Virus record (IMG/VR): IMGVR_UViG_3300042561_000547
Coordinates: 1-35,705 of that record
DNA from: a virus
Strand: one strand, 5' to 3'
Length of the DNA stretch: 35,705 bases
The notes under the pieces are model-generated. The model searched no databases and was not told the DNA's origin. It saw nothing but the letters and a program-made list of their open reading frames with translations. Both the position numbers and the translations under genes were made by a program. Below are positions 13,695-20,088 of the stretch, one piece after another; position 1 is the stretch's first letter, and each line of letters opens with the position of its first letter.

Positions 13695-14027
13695 ATGACC
13701 ATCGGATCGCGCGCAGGAAAGCAGCCACGAAACAGCCGCCACAGCTCAAGCCGCCGCACGCAGGGGAAGTTCATCGACATCTCGATCTGCCCGACCGACC
13801 TTGAGGCGGGTGACGATGTCCGCGACGGCGACCTCGTTGTCGCGTGCGTTCGCCAGTACGCCGAGCGCCAGTACCCCGGCGCGCGCATCTCGGTGCAGAT
13901 CGGCTACCGTCAGGGTCACGCGTGGGCCACGGTGTCGGGCAGCGCCGACGCGGGTCAGCGCCTGATGGACGGATTCTGGGAGGCACACGCCGACAACGAT
14001 TCGCTTTTCGTCGGAGGTGGCGCGTGA
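13695..14027 (+). CDS. Hypothetical early protein
   Basis: A 110-residue protein with a basic, Ser/Arg-rich N-terminal tail (RAGKQPRNSRHSSSRRTQGK, residues 6-25) and a folded-looking C-terminal part (GDLVVACVRQYAERQYPGARISVQIG, then SADAGQRLMDGFWEAHAD). The tail could contact nucleic acid. CGGAGCAGCC precedes the ATG. It is the first gene after the dyad cluster and overlaps the Ala-rich repeat gene by a GTGA. I do not recognise the family. Confidence 0.65.
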   Translation: MTIGSRAGKQPRNSRHSSSRRTQGKFIDISICPTDLEAGDDVRDGDLVVACVRQYAERQYPGARISVQIGYRQGHAWATVSGSADAGQRLMDGFWEAHADNDSLFVGGGA

Positions 14028-14713
14028 GCGACATCGACGCCCTGATCAACCGCCTGAACGACCGCCAGCGCCGCGGGTTCGCCTTGTGGTGCGCCGAGCG
14101 CGTCCGCCACCTGATGACCGACCCGCGCAGCACGAACGCCCTCGATGTCGCGGCGCGGCATCTGCGCGGCGAGGCGACCGACGAGGAACTGGCTGCGGCG
14201 CGGGCTGCGGCGTGGGCTGCGGCGTGGGCTGCGGCGCGGAATGCGGCGCGGGCTGCGGCGCGGGCTGCGGCGCGGGCTGCGGCGTGGGCTGCGGCGCGGT
14301 CTGCGGCGTGGGCTGCGGCGTGGGAGGGGGCGCGGGATGTAGCGTGGGATGCGTCGTGGGCTTCGGCGCGGTCTGCGGTGTGGACTGCGGCCTGGGATGA
14401 GGCGGGGGATGGGACGTTGGATGCGGCGTTGGTTGCGGCGTGGACTGCCGAGCGCGCAGCCCAGCGCGCCGAACTTGAGCGGATGCTCGGGGAGACTAAG
14501 GAACCCATCCCGACCGACCGCGTCGTCTCCTCCGTCTCCCTCATCTGGTACGCGGGTCTCCTTGAAAGCGCCGCGCGCGCGCTCGAGACCTCCGAGCCTG
14601 AGGATCCCGACTCCGAGGAGTCGCCGCATCAGAAGCTCGTCCGCGAATGCCGCGAGGCAGCGGAGTCCGCGCGGTTCCGCGCGCGGCGCACCCCGAACAA
14701 CCAACAGAACTGA
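14024..14713 (+). CDS. Ala-rich tetrapeptide-repeat protein
   Basis: A 229-residue protein, GTG start at 14024. Residues ~10-55 (LNDRQRRGFALWCAERVRHL) form a conserved-looking helical head. Residues ~57-145 are a repeat of AAA followed by Trp or Arg, which in a helix puts a slowly twisting Trp/Arg stripe on one face. The tail (~160-229) is charged. Related phage proteins are sometimes labelled 'putative immunity protein' because of the Ala-rich helices, but function is unproven. DNA or membrane contact by the Trp/Arg stripe is conceivable. The only ACGT of the genome (14414) lies in this gene. Confidence 0.7.
   Translation: MSDIDALINRLNDRQRRGFALWCAERVRHLMTDPRSTNALDVAARHLRGEATDEELAAARAAAWAAAWAAARNAARAAARAAARAAAWAAARSAAWAAAWEGARDVAWDASWASARSAVWTAAWDEAGDGTLDAALVAAWTAERAAQRAELERMLGETKEPIPTDRVVSSVSLIWYAGLLESAARALETSEPEDPDSEESPHQKLVRECREAAESARFRARRTPNNQQN
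14192..14397. repeat. 12-bp coding repeat (GCTGCGGCGYGG units)
   Basis: About 17 nearly tandem 12-base units inside the 14024 gene, each encoding Ala-Ala-Ala plus Trp (TGG) or Arg (CGG). Units differ mainly at one base, TGG against CGG, and degenerate toward the 3' end. Such an array can expand or contract by slippage or recombination. Confidence 0.85.
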
Positions 14714-14727
14714 GCCGCGTTAGCGGC
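14714..14727 (+). promoter_or_regulatory. 5'-UTR hairpin, GTTA loop
   Basis: GCCGC (14714-14718), loop GTTA, GCGGC (14723-14727), then AGAAGGATCACTAG and ATG at 14742. It resembles the other early hairpins in stem and in distance to the start codon, but has a different loop. Confidence 0.45.
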
Positions 14728-14741
14728 AGAAGGATCACTAG

Positions 14742-15122
14742 ATGTCAGGAGAAAACATCACATTCACGGTTCGAGAAGACGGAGATGGGTTTGAGAATAC
14801 TCCGGCGATGAGCCGTGCTTTCGGATCAATAACCGTGAACCAGAAGACGGTAGTTCAGTCGATGCAGGATTGCATCCGCGATGTTGTCGCGATCCGGCTT
14901 GCACAGCTCAACTACGAGCAGATCGTCGCCAATCAGATAGAGAGCCGCATCGCCTACGCGATCTCGTCCAGAGAGCACGCCATGGTTGCGGCGATCCAGA
15001 AGCAGATCGAATCTCAGGTTGCCAAGAGGGTTGCTGATGTGGTGAGCGGTCTTACCATTTCCGCGAATGTCACCGTGCATTCTCCTTGCGGAGATTTCGT
15101 GTCTGCTAATCCACAGACCTGA
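14742..15122 (+). CDS. Hypothetical early protein, AT-richer insert
   Basis: A 126-residue protein that is largely helical in the middle (RDVVAIRLAQLNYEQIVANQ, then SREHAMVAAIQKQIESQVAK), suggesting a coiled coil or oligomer. The C-terminus (TISANVTVHSPCGDFVSANPQT) is beta-like. Codon use is noticeably less GC-biased than in neighbouring genes (about 53% GC in places), a sign of more recent acquisition. AGAAGGATC lies before the ATG. No family is recognised. Confidence 0.65.
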   Translation: MSGENITFTVREDGDGFENTPAMSRAFGSITVNQKTVVQSMQDCIRDVVAIRLAQLNYEQIVANQIESRIAYAISSREHAMVAAIQKQIESQVAKRVADVVSGLTISANVTVHSPCGDFVSANPQT

Positions 15123-15172
15123 GCCGCGCGGCTCGGTGCGCCGGCGGCTTGGGGATGCCTTGCAGCCGGCGC
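15121..15172 (+). terminator. Two GC-rich hairpins between early genes
   Basis: The palindrome GAGCCGCGCGGCTC (15121-15134) starts at the previous stop. It is followed by GCGCCGGC (15138-15145) pairing with GCCGGCGC (15165-15172). No T-run follows, so termination is uncertain; processing or 3'-end protection is equally possible. A C/A-rich unstructured leader then leads to the Gp157 gene. Confidence 0.45.
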
Positions 15173-15209
15173 AGTCCCACCACACACACCCAAACACACA
15201 GAGGAAACA

Positions 15210-15728
15210 ATGCCAACCATCTATCAGATCGCAGACGACATGGCGGCGCTCGACGCGCTGCTCGCCGAAACGGGCGGCGAGATCACGCCCGAGGCCGAGG
15301 CCGCGTTCAACGCGTTCGAGGCTGAACTGACCAACAACCTCAACGGCAAGACCGACGCGTACTGCGCGCTGATCGCCGAGATCGACGCCAGGGCGGCGGC
15401 GCGCAAGGCCGAGGCCAAGCGGCTCGCCGACCGCGCGAAGGCCGACGAGCGCACCGCCGACGCGCTGCGCGAACGGCTGCGCTTCGTGTGGGAACAGCGC
15501 AAGCTCGGCAAGGTCGAGACCGAGCGGTTCACGGTCTCGCTCGCGAAGAACGGCGGCAAGGCTCCGCTCGACATCCGATGCGGCGTGGAAGAGTTGCCGG
15601 CGTGGGCCGTCAGGCGCGAGACCGTCGTCTCCGTCGACAAGGACGCGATTCGCTCCCGCCTCGACGCGGGCGAACCGCTCGACTTTGCCTCGCTCATGGA
15701 GCGCGGAACCCGCATCAACATCAAGTGA
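15210..15728 (+). CDS. Siphovirus Gp157-family protein
   Basis: A 172-residue protein with the family signature: a long N-terminal helix, DAYCALIAEIDARAAARKAEA (residues ~50-70), then KRLADRAKADERTADALRER, and a beta C-terminal part KLGKVETERFTVSLAKNGGK. Gp157 proteins occur in recombination and DNA-metabolism modules and are proposed to affect host resistance or recombination. Here the protein shares the early region with Bet and RusA. AGAGGAAACA precedes the ATG. Length and motif spacing are normal for the family. Confidence 0.9.
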   Translation: MPTIYQIADDMAALDALLAETGGEITPEAEAAFNAFEAELTNNLNGKTDAYCALIAEIDARAAARKAEAKRLADRAKADERTADALRERLRFVWEQRKLGKVETERFTVSLAKNGGKAPLDIRCGVEELPAWAVRRETVVSVDKDAIRSRLDAGEPLDFASLMERGTRINIK

Positions 15729-15739
15729 GGACGCATTTC

Positions 15740-15961
15740 ATGGCTCTGAAGTTGACCACATCGAACAAATCCCGCCGCCCCTATTTGAGCCGGAGGGTGC
15801 GCGCGGGTCTGGCCGAGATCGCGGATGCGTCTCGTCCCGAGACTGTGGAGGCGATCGCCGCCGTTTCATGGATCCGCCGCACGATCTCCGTGGTAGAATC
15901 GCGGCATCGACGGCAGCATGACGCTGGGCGGGCGACTCCTCCCGCAGTCGACCCACGCTGA
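15740..15961 (+). CDS. Small early protein, paralogue of the 16887 gene
   Basis: A 73-residue protein, ATG at 15740 eleven bases after the Gp157 stop, with GAGG upstream. The core (RRPYLSRRVRAGLAEIADAS, then ETVEAIAAVSWIRR) lines up with the core of the 71-residue protein at 16887 (KPSYSQTVRNGLLLIALRHT ... RRAIAWIRDM). The two appear to be paralogues of a small helical family common in phages. Function is unknown. The gene's 3' end overlaps a TAGAAT box at 15894, which could serve the ParB-like gene. Confidence 0.6.
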   Translation: MALKLTTSNKSRRPYLSRRVRAGLAEIADASRPETVEAIAAVSWIRRTISVVESRHRRQHDAGRATPPAVDPR

Positions 15962-15986
15962 GCGCGGGGGCGAAAGCCCCCCGCTC
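15960..15986 (+). terminator. GAAA-capped hairpin
   Basis: GAGCGCGGGGGC, loop GAAA, GCCCCCCGCTC, with one bulged base. A GNRA loop on a G/C stem is very stable. It starts at the stop of the 15740 gene and has no T-run, so it may be a 3'-end stabiliser or part of the leader of the ParB-like gene. Confidence 0.5.
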
Positions 15987-16010
15987 GGCGCGGAGGAATC
16001 AGGAGCAGAC

Positions 16011-16025
16011 GCCGCATGACGCGGC
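16011..16025 (+). promoter_or_regulatory. 5'-UTR hairpin, ATGAC loop
   Basis: GCCGC (16011-16015), loop ATGAC, GCGGC (16021-16025), then AGAATGGAGACAGCGA and ATG at 16042. Loop and GGAGACAGC ribosome binding site closely match the hairpins at 10428 and 12154. Confidence 0.5.
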
Positions 16026-16041
16026 AGAATGGAGACAGCGA

Positions 16042-16890
16042 ATGTACATCACGGAACTGAACCGCTACACGCGCATCATCGATCCCCGCGCGCCGTTTGT
16101 CGAGCTTCACTCGATCGCGCCATCTGTTGCCGAAGCGATCCTTGCGAACAGGAACACGCGAAACAGGGATCTGCGGGAGTGGTACGCGAAGGCTCTCGCC
16201 GTTCCGATCTGTCATGGAAGGTACTTCATCACGCCGCAGGCGATCGGATTCGACACCGATGGAGTCCTGATCGACGGCCAGCACCGGCTTCGTGCCTGTG
16301 TCTACGCCAACATGCCGATTGTTTCCTTCGTGGCATTCGGCCTCGACCCGAAAGCGTTCGAGTACATCGACACGGGCATGAAGCGCAATGCCGCCGACCT
16401 TCTCCAGATGAACAGGCGAGTGAGCGATGTTCTGAAGTTCTGCACGACCATCACGCATCGGCAGATGTGCGATGCCGGGGAAATGAGGGAGGTCGCAACT
16501 ACCGGATTGCCGCAGATGGCCGAGGCTCTGCTGAATTGGTGCGGAACCACGGTCAAATTCTACGGGTCTGCTCCGATGCGTCTTGCGGCTTGCATCACGA
16601 TCATGGGCGGTGGAGACGCCGAGTATGTGTATGGTCAATACCGCGCCTTGGTCGTGCAGGACTTCGACAGAATGTCGAGCATCGCGAAGTGCCTCGTCCG
16701 GCAGGTCAATTCGGGCAAGGCGCGCGCGATGGACCACAGTCCGACCCTTGCGCGTGGACTGATGGTGTTCGACATCAAGAACGCCAACCTGACGAAGCTC
16801 TATGCGGAGGGGGATGACAACGCGGCATGGGCACGCGATCGCGTCCGCGTCGTCATTGCGGCGAAGATGCCGAAGGCGGTGCTGGCATGA
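16042..16890 (+). CDS. ParB-like (DGQHRL-motif) protein
   Basis: A 282-residue protein. Residues ~62-90 hold the key motif: FDTDGVLIDGQHRLRACVYA, then VSFVAFGLDPKAFEYIDTGMKR. The D-G-x-H/N-R segment is the core of the ParB N-terminal / sulfiredoxin-like fold, which in other families binds a nucleotide or acts as a nuclease. The C-terminal ~150 residues are helical with no recognised domain. Phages carry such proteins in early regions with unknown function. A GGAGA site precedes the ATG and the end overlaps the next gene (ATGA). Confidence 0.75.
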   Translation: MYITELNRYTRIIDPRAPFVELHSIAPSVAEAILANRNTRNRDLREWYAKALAVPICHGRYFITPQAIGFDTDGVLIDGQHRLRACVYANMPIVSFVAFGLDPKAFEYIDTGMKRNAADLLQMNRRVSDVLKFCTTITHRQMCDAGEMREVATTGLPQMAEALLNWCGTTVKFYGSAPMRLAACITIMGGGDAEYVYGQYRALVVQDFDRMSSIAKCLVRQVNSGKARAMDHSPTLARGLMVFDIKNANLTKLYAEGDDNAAWARDRVRVVIAAKMPKAVLA

Positions 16891-17102
16891 CCGCGAAGTC
16901 GCGCAACAAGCCGTCCTACTCGCAGACCGTGCGCAACGGGCTGCTTCTCATAGCGCTCCGGCACACGCCGACCACGGAGGAGGAGCGCCGCGCGATCGCG
17001 TGGATCCGCGACATGAACGCGTGGCACATCCAGGTCGTGCAGCCGGCGGAACGCAGGGTCAACAGGAGCAGGAAGACGCGCACGACCAAGGAGGCCGCAT
17101 GA
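16887..17102 (+). CDS. Small early protein, paralogue of the 15740 gene
   Basis: A 71-residue protein in an ATGA overlap with the ParB-like gene. The helical core SQTVRNGLLLIALRHTPTTE and AIAWIRDMNAW matches the 15740 product. The C-terminus is strongly basic (ERRVNRSRKTRTTKEAA), which could contact nucleic acid. It overlaps the next gene by ATGA. Function is unknown. Confidence 0.65.
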   Translation: MTAKSRNKPSYSQTVRNGLLLIALRHTPTTEEERRAIAWIRDMNAWHIQVVQPAERRVNRSRKTRTTKEAA

Positions 17103-17440
17103 GCGACACACCGAGGACGGACAAGAAGGAACACTACTACAGCGCTGAAGGTCTTCGGTCTGCTCCTGTCGTGTTCGCGGACTTCGCCCGCGAACTGGAG
17201 CGTGAACTCGCGCAGCGCACCGCCGATCTTGAGCGCATGACAGGCCAGCGCAACGCGGCACTCGACGCTCGGGACATCACGCAGCGAACACTCGACGGCA
17301 TCGACGGCGTGTTGTCTCAGCGCACCGCCGAGCGCGACGAGGCGCGGCGGGAGGTGTGCCTCGCGTACGGCTCAATGGAACAGGCGCTGGTTGCTGCCAA
17401 ATGGCGCGGCTGGGACTGCTTCAAGGAGGTGCAGCCGTGA
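17099..17440 (+). CDS. Coiled-coil early protein
   Basis: A 113-residue protein starting SDTPRTDKKEHYYSAEG. Residues ~27-95 (ADFARELERELAQRTADLER ... QRTAERDEARREV) form a long charged coiled coil. The 'SDTPRTD' opening followed by FARELERELA is a frequent pattern in phage proteins of unknown function. It ends in a GTGA overlap with the next gene. No enzymatic feature is visible. Confidence 0.65.
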   Translation: MSDTPRTDKKEHYYSAEGLRSAPVVFADFARELERELAQRTADLERMTGQRNAALDARDITQRTLDGIDGVLSQRTAERDEARREVCLAYGSMEQALVAAKWRGWDCFKEVQP

Positions 17441-17826
17441 GCGACGGAAAGGGCTGCAAGTGTCATGCACACTGTGAGCATGAGTGCTCTTGCGATGCCG
17501 ATTGGACTCCGAAAGAGGTCTACGACCTCCGCGCCGAGGTCGCCGCGCTCAAGGCGAACAACCCGCTCGCGGAGATGTGGGCGGCGCTTGAGGAGTACCA
17601 GCCGTTCGCCAACCGAGACGGACACGGCGAGTCGTGGGCCAAGATGTGTCGAGAGCGGACGGCAAATGCGGCGTGGGATGCCTACCACTCAGCGCCTTCG
17701 TGGAACAAGTCATCGGGTCTATGGTCAAGCAGGGCGGCGGCAGATGCGGCTCGCGCCGCAAACTTTGGGAACCATGCGAAGGACGCCCTCGCCCAGATCC
17801 GCCGTGCGAAGGAGGCGAAGCCGTGA
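17437..17826 (+). CDS. Early protein with Cys/His cluster at N-terminus
   Basis: A 129-residue protein, GTG start. Residues 6-19 (GCKCHAHCEHECSCD) pack six cysteines and three histidines, a likely metal site. Next comes DWTPKEVYDLRAEVAALKAN, a short coiled coil. The C-terminal half (ADAARAANFGNHAKDALAQI) is helical. No known zinc-finger family fits the spacing exactly. GTGA overlaps on both sides place it firmly in the operon. Function is unknown. Confidence 0.65.
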   Translation: MSDGKGCKCHAHCEHECSCDADWTPKEVYDLRAEVAALKANNPLAEMWAALEEYQPFANRDGHGESWAKMCRERTANAAWDAYHSAPSWNKSSGLWSSRAAADAARAANFGNHAKDALAQIRRAKEAKP

Positions 17827-18041
17827 GTTTCCTGTGCGGACTTGATGACGACGGCAACCCGACCGCGATCAACATCGCGAACGCGCAAGCCGTCTCCCTC
17901 GTCGGCGATCGGATCATGGTCGAATGGGACGACACCGGTATCAGCCGCTCGGTGCAAGCACGCGGCGCGACCACTTGCGGAGAGGATATGCTGATTCCCG
18001 TGCTTGACCATTTCTCGCAGAAAGCGAGCAAGAAGCCATGA
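17823..18041 (+). CDS. Small hypothetical early protein
   Basis: A 72-residue beta-rich protein, GTG start in a GTGA overlap. NIANAQAVSLVGDRIMVEWD suggests a small barrel or sheet; the C-terminus (HFSQKASKKP) is basic. It is followed by an ATGA overlap. No family is recognised. Confidence 0.6.
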   Translation: MSFLCGLDDDGNPTAINIANAQAVSLVGDRIMVEWDDTGISRSVQARGATTCGEDMLIPVLDHFSQKASKKP

Positions 18042-18187
18042 GCGACATTTTTGGCGACATGACACACACGGAGCAGCAGGAGGAGATCACCAGCGTCAGC
18101 GACACGGCCTTGCTCTTCCTGATGTTGGGGGCGCTCTGCCGGATGGTCAGGGAGAAGGACAGCCGATCAGAGGAGCGTGTCGATTGA
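18038..18187 (+). CDS. Small early protein with hydrophobic segment
   Basis: A 49-residue protein, ATG at 18038 in an ATGA overlap, with AGAAGCC upstream. Residues ~24-36 (ALLFLMLGALCRM) are hydrophobic and may bind a membrane; both ends are charged. The end overlaps the TTG start of the RusA gene. Function is unknown. Confidence 0.55.
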   Translation: MSDIFGDMTHTEQQEEITSVSDTALLFLMLGALCRMVREKDSRSEERVD

Positions 18188-18594
18188 CGGACTCCGCGGC
18201 CCCTACGACTGCGACCCGCAAGCCGAGGTCGGTGACGATCAGGCTTCCCCTGCCGTCGCGTGAACTCTCCCCGAACGGGCGGTTCCACTGGCGCTCTTCG
18301 GCCCGCGCGAAGAAGTTCGCGCGCCTCACCGCGAAGTACGCGACCGAGGCGCAGGCGGGTTTCGCGCGCGCCGGCAGCGAGATGGCGAAGGCGACCTGCG
18401 AGGCGCGCTTCTACTTCAAGCAGGACCGCCGACGCGACCGGGACAACCTGCTCGCCTCGCTGAAGGCGTACTTCGACGGCGTGGCCGACGCCGGACTCGT
18501 CCGCAACGATTCGGACATGACCTACCTACCCGTCGTCGTGGCGATCGACATCACCAACCCGCGCGTCGAGCTGCACATCACGGAGACCGAATGA
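18184..18594 (+). CDS. rusA: RusA-type Holliday junction resolvase
   Basis: A 136-residue endonuclease, started at the TTG at 18184, which overlaps the previous stop and follows a GAGGAG site. Family features are in order: LSPNGRFHWRSSARAKK (residues ~28-44), the catalytic DRDNLLASLKAYFDG (85-99) and the acidic NDSDM (108-112), then NPRVELHI at the end. RusA dimers cut four-way junctions symmetrically using the conserved aspartates, resolving recombination and replication intermediates before packaging. It fits with Bet. Length is normal (E. coli RusA has 120 residues). Confidence 0.92.
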   Translation: MTDSAAPTTATRKPRSVTIRLPLPSRELSPNGRFHWRSSARAKKFARLTAKYATEAQAGFARAGSEMAKATCEARFYFKQDRRRDRDNLLASLKAYFDGVADAGLVRNDSDMTYLPVVVAIDITNPRVELHITETE

Positions 18595-18827
18595 AGAAGC
18601 GCGGAACCAAGACTGCGGAGATGGGCTGCGTCGTCCGCCAGGTGCGGCGCGGCGACACGATCTACATCAAGCTCGGCGAGCAGGTGCTCGGGTTCATCGA
18701 GTGCCTCGATGTCCCCGCGAAGGCTCGTCTCGCGTTCACATTTCACAAGTCGCTCAAGATCGAGCGGCAGGAAACCACGGAGGAATCCAATGCAGGAGCA
18801 GGCGTCGACGGAGTTCACAAGGGCTGA
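18591..18827 (+). CDS. Possible CsrA-like small RNA-binding protein
   Basis: A 78-residue protein in an ATGA overlap with rusA. Residues ~13-60 follow the beta pattern of CsrA: VVRQVRRGDTIYIKL (compare L-x-R-x-x-G-E-x-x-x-I), then VLGFIECLD, ARLAFTFHKSLKIERQE (compare V-R-x-G-x-x-A-P-x-x-V-x-V-x-R-x-E). The R-x-E near the end is the RNA-binding end in CsrA. Identity is low and the N-terminal extension (KKRGTKTAEMG) is unusual, so this is a fold-level guess. If correct it could control translation through GGA-loop hairpins. Confidence 0.55.
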   Translation: MKKRGTKTAEMGCVVRQVRRGDTIYIKLGEQVLGFIECLDVPAKARLAFTFHKSLKIERQETTEESNAGAGVDGVHKG

Positions 18828-18924
18828 CGAGCGGGCGTTGTTCGACCGGCTGTACATCATCGCGGGGATCGGCTGGGGCATCGCGATTTTCGCGCTCGGC
18901 TTCGCGATGGGGGTGCTGCGATGA
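18790..18924 (+). CDS. Small single-pass membrane protein
   Basis: A 44-residue protein with a GGAGGAATCCA site before the ATG. The N-terminal half is charged (EQASTEFTRADERALFDR). Residues ~21-43 (LYIIAGIGWGIAIFALGFAM) form one membrane helix with a Gly-rich face. It overlaps the genes on both sides in other frames. Function is unknown. Confidence 0.6.
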   Translation: MQEQASTEFTRADERALFDRLYIIAGIGWGIAIFALGFAMGVLR

Positions 18925-19253
18925 GCGCCGAGTACGGATTCCGCGCGCCGCCGTCGCTGCAAGGTCTGCCGCTGTTCGCCGCGAACGCGCGCACGACCGA
19001 CCCGCGCACCTCGCGCGCAGCCGCCGCGAGCCTCGACGCGCGCAGCCACCTCGCAACGCTGTCGCGGGCCTACCGCGAGGCGGGAGAGCGCGGGCTTACC
19101 GACGAGGAGGCCGCGACCGCGACGGGCCTCGCGTCGGCGTGGAAGCGTTGCAGCGACCTGCGTCGGCTCGGCTTCATCGTGGCGACGGGCGCAACGCGGC
19201 GCGGCTCGAGCGGGCGCGAGGGGATCGTGTGCCGGTGGAAGGTGGACGCATGA
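18921..19253 (+). CDS. Winged-helix (MarR-like) phage protein
   Basis: A 110-residue protein in an ATGA overlap. It matches a common phage pattern: ARTTDPRTSRAAAASLDARS, then a helix-turn-helix (GLTDEEAATATGLASAWKRCSDLRRLG) and a wing (FIVATGATRRGSSGREGIVCRWK). Such proteins are thought to bind DNA as small transcription or replication factors. The recognition helix is near residues 68-83. Target sites are unknown; the dyads at 10409 and 13528-13609 are candidates. Confidence 0.75.
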   Translation: MSAEYGFRAPPSLQGLPLFAANARTTDPRTSRAAAASLDARSHLATLSRAYREAGERGLTDEEAATATGLASAWKRCSDLRRLGFIVATGATRRGSSGREGIVCRWKVDA

Positions 19254-19735
19254 AGCGTAAATCTATCCAGACGCGCGTTTCCCGAATCGTCGCGCATTGG
19301 AAAGACTGCGAAGAAGACTTTGGTTTCTGCGCTTTGATATCCGATGACGAAGCGTCTAAACCGTGTTGCATGGTTTGCGGCGTAGAGCCATCGCGCATAT
19401 CCGCAATGCTCCTAGGTGAGGCTGCAAGGACATGGGAAAACTCAGGGCTGGAACGCGCACATCTGCACTCTGTCGAGTTCGGTGGTAACGATGACCCCGC
19501 GAACCTTTTGATGGCCTGTCGGCATTGCAACGGAATGATGCCACAGTTCGACAGCAGGGAAAGCGCGTTGCTTCACTTGTCAAATGCGCGATGGGTAGAA
19601 AGGGCAAGGTTGGGAGAACTTCGTTCTCGCTTCGCGCTAGACAACAACGAGATCATGCGAACGGAGCTACGAACGATTCTACAAGCACGGAAAGAAGATT
19701 ACGCGGAAGTCGCGGCAGTGAGGCAGCACGCATGA
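19250..19735 (+). CDS. HNH endonuclease
   Basis: A 161-residue protein with a zinc-bound HNH fold. CxxC is at residues 40-43 (CMVC), then ERAHLHSVEFGGNDDPANLL with His71 and Asn85, and the second CxxC at 90-93 (CRHC) followed by NG. The catalytic His and the metal-binding residues are all present. It may be a free-standing homing-type nuclease or help in packaging, but it is far from the terminase. The coding sequence is AT-richer than its neighbours, suggesting later arrival with the gene at 19732. Confidence 0.88.
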   Translation: MKRKSIQTRVSRIVAHWKDCEEDFGFCALISDDEASKPCCMVCGVEPSRISAMLLGEAARTWENSGLERAHLHSVEFGGNDDPANLLMACRHCNGMMPQFDSRESALLHLSNARWVERARLGELRSRFALDNNEIMRTELRTILQARKEDYAEVAAVRQHA

Positions 19736-20088
19736 CATACGGCATATGCGTGGATAAAGGACTGCGCGTCGGACAACGCGTTTGTCGCGTCGAGTGGAAG
19801 AATGGAATCCCCTGCATTCGGGTGGGACGGATTACGCGAGTTACCGCAAAGGGCGGCGAGCCTCGAGAAGTTGACGGCGTGGCCGACATTACGGGATTCA
19901 CGCACAGTGCGGACGCTGCAATTCGCATTGCCTATCGAGACATCTTCGACAACGCCTCGCGTTATGGGGTGCTGGGCATTGGGTACAGCCGCAATGAAAA
20001 CCCAATCAAGATAGACGATGCCATGAAGTCACTGACGCGCCTTCGACGGCTTGAGCGTCGGCTCTTTGCAGAAAGCGAGGCCAAGTGA
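19732..20088 (+). CDS. Hypothetical protein in AT-richer island
   Basis: A 118-residue protein in an ATGA overlap with the HNH gene. The sequence TYGICVDKGLRVGQRVCRVE, IRVGRITRVTAKGGEPREVDG suggests a beta-rich N-terminal domain. The C-terminus is helical (IDDAMKSLTRLRRLERRLFA). It shares the lower GC content of the HNH gene, so both may have entered together. No family is recognised. Confidence 0.6.
   Translation: MTYGICVDKGLRVGQRVCRVEWKNGIPCIRVGRITRVTAKGGEPREVDGVADITGFTHSADAAIRIAYRDIFDNASRYGVLGIGYSRNENPIKIDDAMKSLTRLRRLERRLFAESEAK

Noticed and set aside
14192-14397. CRISPR-like or diversity-generating array
   Set aside because: The 12-bp units are coding, in frame and without spacers. There is no reverse transcriptase or cas gene in the window.
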